Part shown: piece by piece, positions 1-10,983 of the stretch
How the letters are laid out: every line of letters starts with the position of its first letter
How positions within the stretch are numbered: position 1 is the stretch's first letter
Assembly (NCBI GenBank): GCA_015680905.1
Contig: CM027385.1
Span: forward strand, 18,358,501 to 18,422,500
Direction of reading: 5' to 3'
DNA from: Coptis chinensis
Taxonomy: Eukaryota; Streptophyta; Magnoliopsida; Ranunculales; Ranunculaceae
DNA length: 64,000 nucleotides
Made by a program: the position numbers and the translations under genes
Notes under the pieces: generated by a model
Told to the model about the DNA's origin: nothing
The model's database searches: none
Seen by the model: only the letters and a program-made list of their open reading frames with translations

Positions 1-1745
1 TTTGGAAAAACATTATAGGGTTGAGTACTCCAATTTTGTTAGTTATCTCTGCGAGTGACTTGGTTGCCTTTACAAGGATCGATTCGTATGTTGTTGGACG
101 ATCAACACATTCACTTTGGGAGTACAACGACCAATAGAGTCGGAGGGTCTCATGCTCGGGTGAACGCGTGTTCTAGGAAACACAAACGCGGACATGATTT
201 TCTAAGTATGTTTTACTTGATCCACCCGATTTTAGAGATCCAAATTGCCCGAGATTAGAGGTACGCTCGAGAAGAGTCCGATTGTAACCCAAAGACCACC
301 ACCGGATTCCTTTATTTCGCGGAACTCGAAACCCGGTCTCAAGAAAATGTTTGGACTTGCTTTATGAAGAACTAGATACCCGTGTAAGCTGTGCTGCTAA
401 AGACTCTGAGTTCATTTGTGGGTGTTATTTGCGCACCATTCATGGATTGTCATGTGCTCACGAAATCATTGAACTTCAAAAGCAAGAACGTTCCATATCT
501 TTGAGTGCTATCGATCCCTTTTGGAAAACTCTGTCTGTTTTTCCAAGTGTGTCGGTGGGTGTTGGTCCCGATTGTAGACCTTCGATGGATATGTTTATGA
601 AAAGGTATGAAATGGCTTCTGAAGAAGAGCAGAGGGTTATGGTTAGAAAACTTATGGAGATTGCTGTGCCAGAAACTACATGGCTAGAACCACCTCATGA
701 GGAGGCGAAAACCAAAGGTCGGCCTAAGGGTAGCTGCAAGAGAAAGCTTCCAACTGAGGATGAGAACTCTTCAAAACGAGATTCATCTGGTTTTGAACAT
801 TCCCAACGTGAGCATGAAGAGTGGGTCTCGTCGCAACAATCAGAATGTACGCCAAATTCCAAGCCTTCTCATAAATTCCAAGCTACTCCAAACCCACCTG
901 CAGAGAAGTCTTCTCCGAAACCACCTTTGCCACAAAAAAACCACACCACGGAATAACTCTTCTCAAAAATCACCTTTACCACCTAAAACAACCACACCAC
1001 GGAATAACTCTTCTAAAAAATCACCTTTACCACATAAAACAACCACACCACGGAATAACTCTTCTAAAAAATCACCTCAAAAGTTAGACATTGGCATCCT
1101 GAGGGAGCCGAGACATTACGGTTTGGACATTCCAAAAGAACTGCACAAATATATTGTTAAAGTGGATGACCCTGTGGGTGATGGCAATTCTGGGGTATAG
1201 AGCAATGTGCATTGCATTAGGAAGAAGTCGGGAAGAGTGGTCGTGGATGAAAATGAGTTGTTACAAGAACTTAATGACAACCTCCCCCTATACTGTACAT
1301 TGTACACTCACAGTGAGATTAGGTACGTGAAACCTACAATTTCCCATGAATGCGGTTGGGCACCCCCTCGTAAGTGGATGAGCATGCCCTTTGCTTTGGA
1401 TATCTATTTGCTTTCGAGATTTAATGTCGCCCTCTTACATTTAGGAAGTATGTAATCGCCATCTTATTTTGCCACCGAGAACCCAAGCAAATCCCGAGAG
1501 AGTAAAGAAAGTGTTGGGTACCGCTTTTACGTCTGAGGGGATGTCATTTTGTCCATGTTGAACTTGTTGATGATTGTCCGGTTCCAAAACCGGATCACGA
1601 AGATGGCGTAGAGCTTCGACACTTAATTGCAGATAGTTGGGATACTGCATTACAAGCAAGACAAAGCGCAATTTACGGCATTGAACATTCCCAATTTAGT
1701 ATTGGAAGACGAAAGCACACTAATGATGGGGCGAAATACCAATAA
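1..1745 (+). pseudogene. MULE/FAR1-like transposase C-terminus fused to an OTU-type protease domain, decayed
   Basis: Reading frames at 55-258, 351-956, 697-1200 and on to about 1745 are pieces of one protein separated by frameshifts. The first piece (QHIHFGSTTTNRVGGSHAR) matches the region just before the SWIM finger of MULE/FAR1-type transposases. The next carries the SWIM zinc finger with C-x-C-x(n)-C-x-H (CGCYLRTIHGLSCAH, about 418-465). A basic, Pro/Lys-rich linker with tandem repeats follows. From about 1080 comes an OTU-like domain (HYGLDIPKELHKYI, then GDGNSG). In OTU cysteine proteases the last motif is DGNC, so the catalytic Cys reads as Ser here, and a stop follows within two codons. 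The remaining OTU sequence, including a His-containing VELVDDCPVP-like stretch, is spread over three frames to about 1745. The N-terminal DDE core lies upstream of the window. Clearly inactive; the family assignment is fairly secure. Confidence 0.75.
941..1080 (+). repeat. 51 bp in-frame tandem repeat in the transposase-OTU linker
   Basis: Three copies with starts at 941, 992 and 1043 encode a 17-residue unit (TTPRNNSSKKSPLPHK-like). The period is an exact multiple of three, so the array arose or was kept in a coding sequence. A 1 bp difference in the A-run just before the first copy puts the linker out of frame with the SWIM part. Confidence 0.85.
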
Positions 1746-1937
1746 TAGATGTTGACTAGGAATAAGTCTACGTAATTAATGTTCATGTGGTTAGAATTGT
1801 AATTTTGTTTTGATACAATTTTCTTAAATTTGATGGTATTTTTTTTCCGAATTAATTGTATGGATGTATGTATGTTTGTTTTATTTTGGAAAAAATGACT
1901 TTTGGCAAAAAAAAATTCTCTGTTTTTGGCATTTGAT

Positions 1938-2471
1938 GGTGTAGCCACACCGCTTTTGACTTAGTCTCAAACGGTGTGGCCATGTCGCTTGTAATTAGTC
2001 TGAAAAACATGGCCACACCGCTTGAGACTAAGTCCAAACGGTGTAGCCATGTCGCTTGAGATTTGAACTTGGCAAAAAGATTTCTCTGTTTTTTTGGCAT
2101 TTGGACGGTGTGGCCACACCGTTTGGACTTAGTCTCAAACGGTGTGGCCATGTCGTTTGAAACTAAAACTTGGAAAAATTTGACTTGCTATTTTTTGGCA
2201 TTTGGACGGTATGGCCACACCGTTTGGACTTAGTCTCAAACGGTGTGGCCATGTCGCTTGAAACTAAAACTTGGAAAAATTTGACTTCTGTTTTTTTGGC
2301 ATTTGGGCCGGTGTGGCCACACCGTTTGGACTTAGTCTCAAACGGTGTGGCCATGTCGTTGAATCTAAAACTTGGAAAAAAAAATGACTTGCTGTTTTTT
2401 TGCCTCTTGGACGGTGTGGCCACACCGTCCAAGAGGCAAAAAAACAGCAAGTCATTTTTTTTTCCAAGTTT
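1938..2471. repeat. 101-103 bp tandem array with nested GGTGTGGCCACACC palindromes
   Basis: A short palindrome (GGTGTGGCCACACCG and variants) recurs at 1938, 2107, 2208, 2310 and 2413. The last four are spaced 101, 102 and 103 bp; the first interval (169 bp) holds an extra inverted segment. Each unit also has a second half-palindrome (AAACGGTGTGGCCATGTCG) and an AACTTGGAAAAATTTGACTT spacer. Open frames through the array on both strands only reflect the repeat. It lies just beyond the end of the MULE coding remnant, so it could be part of that element's 3' end, but no terminal repeat pair is visible. Confidence 0.8.
2368..2471. repeat. Perfect 104 bp palindrome with no spacer
   Basis: The two 52 bp arms are exact reverse complements, centred between 2419 and 2420 on TGTGG|CCACA. 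Each arm includes a nine-base A/T run and the GACTTGCTG and GCCTCTTGGACGG segments. The left arm is a normal repeat unit of the array; the right arm is its mirror image, so the array folds back on itself at its last short palindrome. Confidence 0.95.
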
Positions 2472-3027
2472 AGATGTTGCGTGTTGTTTCGTGTTTTGGC
2501 AAAAAAATGGATGTTTCGTGTTTTGGCAATTGATCAATGTTTTATACATGGCATAAGAGAAATGAGAGTGGAGAAAGTGAAGAAGATATTCCAATAATTT
2601 GACAATAACAAAGACGGAGGACTCAACACAAGAAATGTCATATCTGGTAATCTCTGTAAACGGACTAACAAAACCTGCGAAGTCGAATATGAAACTTAGA
2701 TTCAACAAGTATTCCACATATCCCACAAAAATCTCTGAGTTTCAGCAACAATAAAATGTTATCACTTGATTTTTCTCTATAAGCATCTTTGTTACAAAAG
2801 CATAAGTAAACATAACAATAACAGAATTAAAACTTCAGAAAATGGTTAGTCAATCGTGATAACAACACAACAAACCCTAGACTCTATAACACATTTCCAG
2901 ACTCAAGAAAGACACTCAATCTCTCAAGCTCTATAACACATCCACCCCAGACTCCAACAAGACTTCCAACAAGACTACCAATGCTCAACACACTAAACCC
3001 TAAACTAACCAAACTCAACAATGCTCC
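2472..3027. other. Non-coding spacer
   Basis: AT-rich sequence between the palindrome and the 3' end of the minus-strand PMD gene. Just after the palindrome a TGTTTCGTGTTTTGGCAA-like motif occurs twice (about 2485-2530). The part nearest 3028 would be 3' UTR of the PMD gene. Nothing else recognised. Confidence 0.5.
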
Positions 3028-5482
3028 TTAACGATATCGTCCGCCAATGAACTTGCACCGGGTCAAATTGTATGCCTCCATGAACTCGTTCCGTGCATCG
3101 TCTGGAATCGCAGTCCCACCCAATTGCAGGCCTTGATTGAGCAAACGAGAAATTTCATCAACGACGGGGTGCTGTCAAAATTAAAACGAAAAACTACATT
3201 AGTATATACATTTACATTTATAAAATACCAAAACAAAACAAAACAAAATAAAAACCAAAAAAAACTAACGTTGTAAAGTATTAACTCACCAGATTATGAT
3301 ATGGAAGACTCTGTAGGGAGTAGAGATTAAGATGATCAGGGTTTATCATTCGAATATGGCTATTGTTTTCATACCAACTCATGTATCTACTAACACACTC
3401 GCATGGATAAGACGGAATGGGTCCTCGATGTTCAAGTTGTATCAAGTGATTCTGCCATTTACTCCAATAGGAAGACACAACATTAAATTTTACATCGTAC
3501 CCGCGTCTGAAAGTAGTTCGCGTCGAGGTCTTTGGTCTTGGGGGATCTGAAGGTACAAACTGCATATGACCCAACTGACGCACAACCCTCGAAACATTGT
3601 ACTGCTCGACATTATCAAGAAAGCATATAAATCCCTCGAAAAATGCTATTTCATCCACCGGCCGTATAGCTCGGACTTCAAAGATAGGGATACCATTCAA
3701 CCTATCAAATAGCATATGATCGAGGAAATTAATCATTAACCACATACTAATAATATCAATTAATAAATAAAACTATTTATATACAAAATGCTTACATCGG
3801 TACAAGTCATATTATCAATCATCGCTCGGGTATGCTTCAATGCAGGTGTTGTGTTAGCATAAAAAGAAAAGTAACTCGAGTATTTATGAGTACGCGACAT
3901 GCTCAATTGATAGTCATCGTTTGGGAATGGCCTTGAACACCGGAAGTACTCATAAATCCATGCCTAGATTAATATAGACACCCGGTTAATATTGTAATAG
4001 ATATATAAAATTGACATTGAAAAGAAAAAACAAAAACTAATACCGTAGGAGAGTGAAATAGCCTGAAACACCCTTCACCTTGGCACTTGTGGCAGTCCCA
4101 AGACCCCTGCACAAGTAAGCCCGTAAAGGTCGCACACCCACGCCAGTAGTCTCGATCTCGGCAAATTTCATAAGCGGCCTCGGATAACAAAAACGGAACT
4201 GCAGTTCCGGCGATGTCGGTGAAGGCAGTACATCCAAAGAAAAACAACAAATAAGCTCTCACAGCAAATCGCAACTCTTTTTGGGTTGACGCCTTCTTCA
4301 CAACAACCCCATTTTCATCCCGTAAATCTTCATCCGTCACCTTCCCAGCAAACTGCTTCATCAAGAAATCCATCCTAACTTTGGAAGTGAACTTATTGGA
4401 TTTCATCTCCGCATCTATCTTGTCCATGGGTATGCCAAGACCTTGGTGGAGGAGTCTTTTTGTCTGTTCCAGGGTCAAATCAGTGTCCCCAGTCACTGCT
4501 TTGCCTCTGATCGGAACTCCTAAGAGTTGGGAAACATCGTCCAACGTGATTGTCATCTCACCCCACGGCATATGAAACGTGTTGGTCTCTGGATGCCACC
4601 TCTCCACAAACGCAGAGACCAACACAGGATCCTGATGCTTATATACACCTAAGACCAGAGCACATAAGCCGGTCCTTTGAAGCTCCACATGAAAATTAGA
4701 ACAGTCTGAACACTCTCCGACGATATCCCATTGTACCAATTTGTTCAGGTGCCCATGACACTTCAACACCCCTCGCTCGCCTAAAACAACAAAACTTAGT
4801 ATTAATGTATGCACAAGGTTTAAGTAATACAAAATTTAAATACTAATAGACAATATATAATAATATTACCTGCCCCTCCCAAATATCGCGAGCCACGTGC
4901 ACCGCATAGTCATATAACAGATGTGACACACGAGGGCCACCTCCATAAACACCTCTCTGGAACTCCAAGTCATTGTTGGACTTTCTCACAATATTCACTG
5001 GAGGTACAGGTACAGGGACTTCAGGGACTTCCTCGTCATCATCATCCTCCTCCTCCTCATCCTCCGCGTCATCAACACCCTCTTCGTCATCTTCTTCACT
5101 ATCATCTTCTTCATCATCACCTACAGCTACACTCTTCCCACGATCCATATTTACATCATCTACATCTACATCTTCATCTTCATCTTCATCTAAATCTAAA
5201 TCTAAATCTAAATCTACATCTACATCTAAATCTACATCACTCATAACTATTTGCTTTCTTCTCTTTTGATTTCCTAACTCTACACCACTTACTACATTAC
5301 TGGGATCATCCGCTTTCCGATCCCCTCTACTGGACTGATGCCGGGTAGTTGTTGCCCTTTCTCTCTTTTTTTTCTCGGGCTCCTCGACCCGAACTACTAC
5401 TCCCCCCACCTAACAACTTCTTAGCACCCGTGAAAACACTTTTTGCTACATTCTTCACATTCACATTCTTTGTTCGAGGCAT
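3028..5482 (-). pseudogene. Plant mobile domain (PMD, MAIN-like / PP7-long-form-like) gene with frameshifts
   Basis: Five exons can be read on the minus strand. Exon 1 (5482 to about 4870) starts MPRTKNVNVKN right after a TTTTGTAG acceptor, then has a strongly acidic Asp/Glu run and SHLLYDYAVHVARDIWEGQ. Exon 2 (about 4782-4045) holds the PMD core: HPETNTFHMPWGEMTITLDD, VSQLLGVPIRG, RAYLLFFFGCTAFTD. Exon 3 (about 3966-3797) has AWIYEYFR. Exon 4 (about 3745-3290) has FLDNVEQYNVSRVVRQLGH, and exon 5 (3171-3028) ends CKFIGGRYR. PMD proteins such as Arabidopsis MAIN/MAIL1 act in the nucleus in silencing and genome stability, and PMDs also ride on transposons. Frames shift in exon 1 (near the G6 and A8 runs, about 5350-5406) and in exon 2 (about 4119-4123). 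The exon 2/3 and 3/4 phases do not join cleanly. Best read as a recently damaged copy, or a real gene with homopolymer errors. Confidence 0.75.
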
Positions 5483-5606
5483 TGCTACAAAATAAATAGG
5501 AGTTAAAAATAGGAGGCATTCACTATACTTATTTGTTCCATAATTTCATATAGCCGGTAAGGCGGCACCAAGCATGGAAGCACAATTGTGACAACAATAT
5601 CCCTAT

Positions 5607-5622
5607 CATGCATGCATGCATG
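5607..5622. promoter_or_regulatory. CATG x4 palindromic run (RY-type motif)
   Basis: Four CATG units in a row form a perfect 16 bp palindrome containing the CATGCATG RY core bound by plant B3-domain factors. It lies about 125 bp upstream of the PMD start codon, inside what appears to be a 5' UTR intron. A regulatory role is inference only; a simple tetranucleotide repeat explains it equally well. Confidence 0.35.
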
Positions 5623-6686
5623 ATGATGGCTTCACGATTAAGAGGAATTCTTAAACAAAAAGAAAAATTCAAAGGGAACCTACTTTTAGGAGATTCTTGG
5701 CAAGGTCTACATCCCCTACTTTAAATAGGCTGCTATTCACTACTAGAATCCCAATTTCACTAGCCTTCACTTTTGTTTTTGTCAAAAGTTCATCTATTTA
5801 CTTTAAAAAAAAAGTAGTTTCAATGTCAATTCACTTCAACAATTTATTAACCAAAACACCAACAAAGTAAATCAACCACCAAGGAACACAAACAATAGGT
5901 TTGATTCCATTAACAGCACAAATACTTGTGGTTCAATAAAACTATTCATTTCTCACGAACCATCCACTTTAGTCAATTATTCTTCCATGCTAGGAGTTCT
6001 ACTTACAGAAACACATGCATTTTGGTCCCATCCCCTACTGACTTTGAAGTCTTAAATAAACATAATCTATCGTGCTAGCTAGTAACACAAGTAACTACAA
6101 GAACTATTTTGTTGGATAAGGTTTCACTCAATATCCACCAATTCAGGTGGACTCATATGCTACTACACTTCCAGGTCAGTACGTACGTTTGTTTGTATTG
6201 TAATACATTACAATTACTCACATAGTATTGTCCAGTATATAGTGCCAAAAATAGTAAGCCTCTTATGAATGAATGCTTGAATACATTCATTACAATATTC
6301 CATCAAATAACCCATGGCATATAATGAGATAGCTAGTTAACTCTCCTTATTCCAATTTAACAACACAAAGAATTCTATAATAGAAAACAGTTGAATTAAA
6401 CCATAAACTAGTCCATTTTATACAATACACATTACAGTGAACATTAATAAATCATCAAAAGTTCAAATCTTTTGCAGAATACACATAAAAAAAAAAAAAA
6501 AAACTACATCACAATTATCAACTATAATCAGAAATGGTTTGGAACCGAAATTGGGGGAGAGAATTTACCTGAGATGTGTGTTTAAGGAGTTTTAGTGAAA
6601 AGTTTAGAGAGTGTGAAATGTTTGGTTGAAGATGGAAGAAACAAACCTGTGAAAATAAAGGTTGCTCCGACTTAAGAAAACCAAGC

Positions 6687-6826
6687 GTGAAACGAAAGAT
6701 TGATTAAACAATGATAGGTTCCTAAAGGATTGGACCTGGTAAATGATGGTTCTAAGTTTTATATGTTCACAAAAGGTTCCAATCCTTTAGGAACCACTAA
6801 CCATCATTGGCATAACCTCGTTTCAC
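6687..6826. repeat. Degenerate fold-back sequence
   Basis: The outer arms GTGAAACGA / TCGTTTCAC and inner arms GGTTCCTAAAGGATTGGA / TCCAATCCTTTAGGAACC are inverted around a short AT-rich loop. GACCTGGTAAATGATGGT recurs in direct orientation near 6866. It may be an old MITE or a local inverted duplication; no target-site duplication was found. Confidence 0.5.
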
Positions 6827-7803
6827 ATGATGTTGAACCTAAGTTTGATTGGCATAATAGGTTAGTGACTGGGACCTGGTAAATGATGGTGGTATATTGA
6901 AGCTAAAGTGCTCATGGAAAGTGAAGGGTTTTACTATACTAAAGGATTGGACTTCTTTCAGGTGATAGCAGAAGTTGCTGAAGCAGAAGGTACTTGCCAC
7001 TTCTTTTCACTATTTAGTCTTTACTTCCTAGCTCCGTCGACCTCACTAGATCTAATATTGTTTAGGTAGATTTTTGTGGCATGCTAGTTGTTAAATTTAT
7101 CTTTCGCAGCTGGGAGGTGCTAATTTATTGGATCAGCCCTCCTTTTTGCCTTCTAGTACAAGGCAAAAAGGGATTACTTAAAACCATATTAAATTCTAAA
7201 TAGTCAAATAATTACCATTCTTCCAATAGCATAACTACCCATAACTGTAAACAAAGTAGATTAATAAGGTAATCAGAAACATACAATAAGGATAACAACA
7301 GTAAAGACACCATCTCGGGGCTTGTTAAAATCATTTCGGGGGTTCTTTTGCACCAATCATAGTTGCCCAAGAAACCACAGTTTTCTCAACCATTTTATCA
7401 AAAAGTGTACTAAGGAAAGCAACAAGTAGCTCAAAACATATAACAAAATGGGTGTCTAGTAACTGTTCTATTATATAACAAACATAACATTATAAAATTG
7501 AAAAATGGGTGTCTATAAAATTGAAAAATGGGTGTCTTATAGTAACTGTTCTATTATATAACAAACATAACATTATATAACCCGCTCAAACATAACATTA
7601 TAAAAAAAAAAAAAAAAAAAAAATTGAAAGATAGAATAGTTACCTTTAACAGAAGTAGTATAGTTTCAAAGACACCAACTGAGTTTCTCTGTGTAGTGAT
7701 GAACAGTTACAAAGAGTGTTTGAAGAGAAGAGATAATTCCGTACTTTGTTAATTGAATTGAGATCGAGAGTTTGTGTTTGTGGGTTTTTAGTCGAGCACG
7801 AAA

Positions 7804-7910
7804 TCGAGGGTTTGAAGCAGAAATCGTGAAATCAAAATCGAGGGTTTGAAGCAGAAATCGCGAAATCAAAATCGAGGGTTTGAAGCAGAAATCGCGAAAT
7901 CAAAATCGAG
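7804..7910. repeat. 34 bp tandem repeat, three copies
   Basis: TCGAGGGTTTGAAGCAGAAA-type units start at 7804, 7838 and 7872, and a partial fourth starts near 7906. The copies are nearly identical. The unit is not a multiple of three, and reading frames through it are not thought to be genes. Confidence 0.85.
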
Positions 7911-8748
7911 TGTTTGTGTTTGTGGGTTTTGGTCGAGCGCGCGAAGGGTTTGAAGCAGAAATTGCTAAATCGAAATGGAATGTTTGTGTTTGTGGGGTTG
8001 CCGGTTTGCCGGTTTTTGGGTATTTAGTTTGGGGGTGTATGATTTATGAGTTGCGCCCAACACAATGGGTAGACCCCGGCCCAACTCGGCCCAACTCGGG
8101 GTCTGCCCAACACAAATTGGGGTCCGGCAGGGTCCGGCAGTAATAGGACCCTAAAAATTTGCCGATTGTTTCATCTGTCTTCATTGGTTAACCATTCGTT
8201 TGTTTTTAGTGTGTACCAAAATTTGTTTCATGGACTTTGCAGTGCAATAGAAAGACTTTTAAGCTCTAATTGTTCTGAAAATTTACAGGCTACTTCATGG
8301 ACATTTGAACATACTACTGTAAAAATTTCAGATTTTTTGGAGGGCTCCTACCCCCTTATTGCACTGCACTTAAGGGCGCATGCCCTACTTTGTTTCTGAT
8401 TGCCCTAACTTTTTCCAGGTCATGCAAACTCAACTTCCAGGATCTGGAACAGTGCTGGTACAATATTTCAATGATTTTGATGACATTGTAATACGTGCTT
8501 GAAGGTGCTAGTAAGCATAGCAAGGAGGCATACAAGTTCTACTCACAACACTCCTCGAATCTTTTGTCAAAGCAGTAATTTCGTAATATAATCAGGTTGT
8601 GTATTTGCATGATATAGTTGTGTTTGGTTGAATTTAGTCTTGATTATTGTATGAGATTAAGATCTAGTACAAATAAGCCTACTTTATTAGTATATCGTAG
8701 ACGTAAAACACTCGCCTATCTAGGAAGACACACATATCACCTGTAGTA

Positions 8749-10116
8749 ATGACTGAAGAAACAAAGAAACCTCTCTCTAATTTCTACAAGGCATTGAATG
8801 ATGCAACATAGTTAGGCTTGTCAATGGATCGGTTCGGGTAAGATTTTGGAAAATCTGAACCCGAACCGATAAGAAAATTGGGAACTCAAAACTGAACCGA
8901 ACCGATAAGAAAATTAGGAATCCGAAACGATAAGATATATTTCAAATTGAAACCGAACCGAGCGGAACCAAAAACTATAAAATCAATTAAATCCAAAATT
9001 AAATCAAATAATTTTAGCCACAAAATTGATAAACATACACAAAATTAATCATAAATATTACTAAAATGTCATCTTATCAGCTTGGGTTCATATCGGTTCG
9101 ATGGAGGGCAAACCCGAAACCAAACCAATTTCTTATCAGTTTGGTTAGATTTCGGGTTGGTGGAGGCATCCAAATTATCAATACCCAAAACCATTTGTTA
9201 TCGGTTTGGTTCGGGTCGGTTATCGGGTTATCAAAACCCATTGACAACCCTAACCACATTCTTGCATCGTTCTTGTGGACCTAGCTGGAGATTTGTGAAT
9301 GCCCCCAAATATCTTTAACTTGTTACAGACCATGAAAAACCATATCAACACTTGTGTAGGATACAACAAGTTCTCACAATTTTCCATCATCCTAGCGTAG
9401 AACCAGAACAAGTAAAACTTAGGGTGTTTCCTTTCACCTTAGCTGACAAAGCGGAAACGTGGTTAACAACCCAAAAGCCTAACTCCATGGACATGTGGGA
9501 GAAACTTATTCAATTGTTCATGAAATAGTTCTACCCATGACAGAAGACAGATGAAATGCTTCAAAAGATTCATTTCTTTCCACCAGCCTCATGAATCCTT
9601 TTCAGAGGCCTAGAATCGTTTCACTGATCTTCTTATAGAATGTCCTCATCACAACCTTGAAAAAGACACGCTTGTTTGTGCTTTTTTCAAAGGTCTTTCT
9701 CAACACCACAAGGAGGTTCTTGACATCATAAATGGAGATAGTTTCCTCAACAAAGGTGCAAAAGAAGCGTACAAATTCTTAGAAGATCAATCCAAGAACA
9801 ACAACAACTAGGGAGGTAATGATTACTCCCACTCCAATCCTTCTTCATCAATAGTTAAGGCAGCCAGTATGCTTGAGGTTAACTCAACCTTGAGTTAAAA
9901 TCTCTAATGGATTCCCTCACAAAAAAGGTCGATGCCCTTTCTATTCAAATTCAAGAAAAGAATCTAACTCCGGTCATGAACATAAACACTGGCCCATGTA
10001 ATTTATGTTTCAGTCTCGAACATACCGATTCTTTTTGTCCCTTGCTCTATAATTCATTTCTACCACAGCCCGTAGATGTTTTTGCTTTAAACAACCCTAA
10101 CACACAATGGAGGTAG
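8749..10116 (+). pseudogene. Athila-like gag, disrupted
   Basis: The start MTEETKKPLSNFYKALNDA corresponds to MADEVVQAEEPLSSFY in the gag at 25035. After the inserted MITE the gag continues with HPSVEPEQVKLRVFPFTLAD, the capsid-like core of Retrotrans_gag. Several stops and frameshifts follow. A canonical C-x2-C-x4-H-x4-C zinc knuckle (CNLCFSLEHTDSFC) is at about 9994-10035. Gag normally packages element RNA into cytoplasmic particles; this copy cannot make a full protein. Confidence 0.7.
8813..9252. mobile_element. hAT-like MITE inside Athila-like gag
   Basis: The ends TAGGCTTGTCAATGG and CCATTGACAACCCTA are inverted repeats of about 15 bp with one mismatch. The interior is non-coding and full of GGTTCGGGT / ACCCGAACC words on both strands, so it could fold back on itself. 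Flanking 8-mers (AACATAGT and ACCACATT) match at 5 of 8 positions, as expected for an aged hAT duplication. Gag sequence resumes on both sides. The apparent reading frames inside (9066-9318) are shadows of the inverted words. Confidence 0.7.
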
Positions 10117-10983
10117 AACACTAATTATAATCCACAACAACGAGCTACACCTCCAGGTTTTAATAATCAAAACGTTAGGCCTACTACAAACTTCAACCAG
10201 TTTAATCAACATCAAGGACAAGGAAATTTAGGTAACCAGAACATAGGTTTAGTACCTGTGATCTAGAACTATCAACATCAAACATGAACACTCAACAAGC
10301 CTTAGTTCTACTCACTCCTCCTATGGCCACTCAACCAGTCAACCCATTTATAAAAGAGGAAGTAGTGACCTTGCTGCATTAACAAAGTCAAATTATTCAA
10401 TAAAACTCCAACTTGATGAATGAACAAAATGAACAAAACTCCAAATTGATGAAAGAATAGAATGATCAAAACTCTGACATGCTACAATAGACATTGCAAA
10501 TGATGAAGTCTTTGTGCCAAAAGGTACTTGAGTTGTCTTCTAACCAAAATAATAACAAAAAATGCGTGTTTTCAGGTCAAGCAATGCCTAATCCTAAGTC
10601 AACAAACGCTGCCTTTGAAGTGAACAATATTCAGTGTAATGGCAACATGGGACCTATAAGCAGTCACTGCTCTTCATTCGAGTAGAGTAGCTAATAACAA
10701 AGTGACTGTGCTTAAAGATTGCCAACAAATGGAAGCTGAGAAAGAAACCATACCAAATACTGTCATTGGAACTGAAGATCCTATGACTGTAGATGCTCTA
10801 GTTCAACCACAATCGAAAGGGAAAACCTTACCCAATACTGTCATAGGAACTACAGATCCTACAACTTTAGAAGTTCTAGTCAAACCACAACCAAAAGGGA
10901 AACATATAAAGGATAAAGCAAATGGCAAAGTTGACCCTTATACTAAATATAGAGATAAACACTCGTATCCCTAGAGACTAGTT

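Larger units (their letters stand above)
5483..8700. other. Non-coding region upstream of the PMD gene
   Basis: No gene recognised. The minus-strand PMD start codon follows an intron acceptor, and candidate donors on the same strand occur near 6567 (CTCAG|GTAAAT) and 7643 (AAAG|GTAACT). The region therefore probably includes the gene's 5' UTR intron and promoter. It also holds an imperfect duplication at 7441-7600 around ATGGGTGTCTA and AACTGTTCTATTATATAACA, poly-A runs near 6487 and 7603, a 12 bp perfect hairpin at 7141-7171, and a GC-richer patch at 8050-8150 of repeated GCCCAACTCGG and GGGTCCGGCA words. Confidence 0.4.

Noticed and set aside
1938..2471. CRISPR-like array
   Set aside because: The repeats are 101-103 bp, the spacers are themselves conserved, and the setting is a plant genome.
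2163..2726. Long frames on both strands with repeated MATPFETKSKRCGHT-like peptides
   Set aside because: They only read through the 101-103 bp array and the palindrome; no family resemblance and no start or splice context.
4923..5269. Plus-strand frames rich in His, Pro, Leu or Ser
   Set aside because: They are antisense to the acidic Asp/Glu-coding exon of the PMD gene and reflect its microsatellite composition.
5483..6600. Separate small gene upstream of the PMD start
   Set aside because: No frame of useful length; splice signals fit a 5' UTR intron of the PMD gene better.
7880..8143. Plus-strand frame of 87 codons
   Set aside because: Half of it is the 34 bp tandem repeat and the rest a low-complexity Pro/Gly patch; not a gene.
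9066..9318. Overlapping frames on both strands
   Set aside because: They lie inside a MITE and result from its inverted GGTTCGG words.
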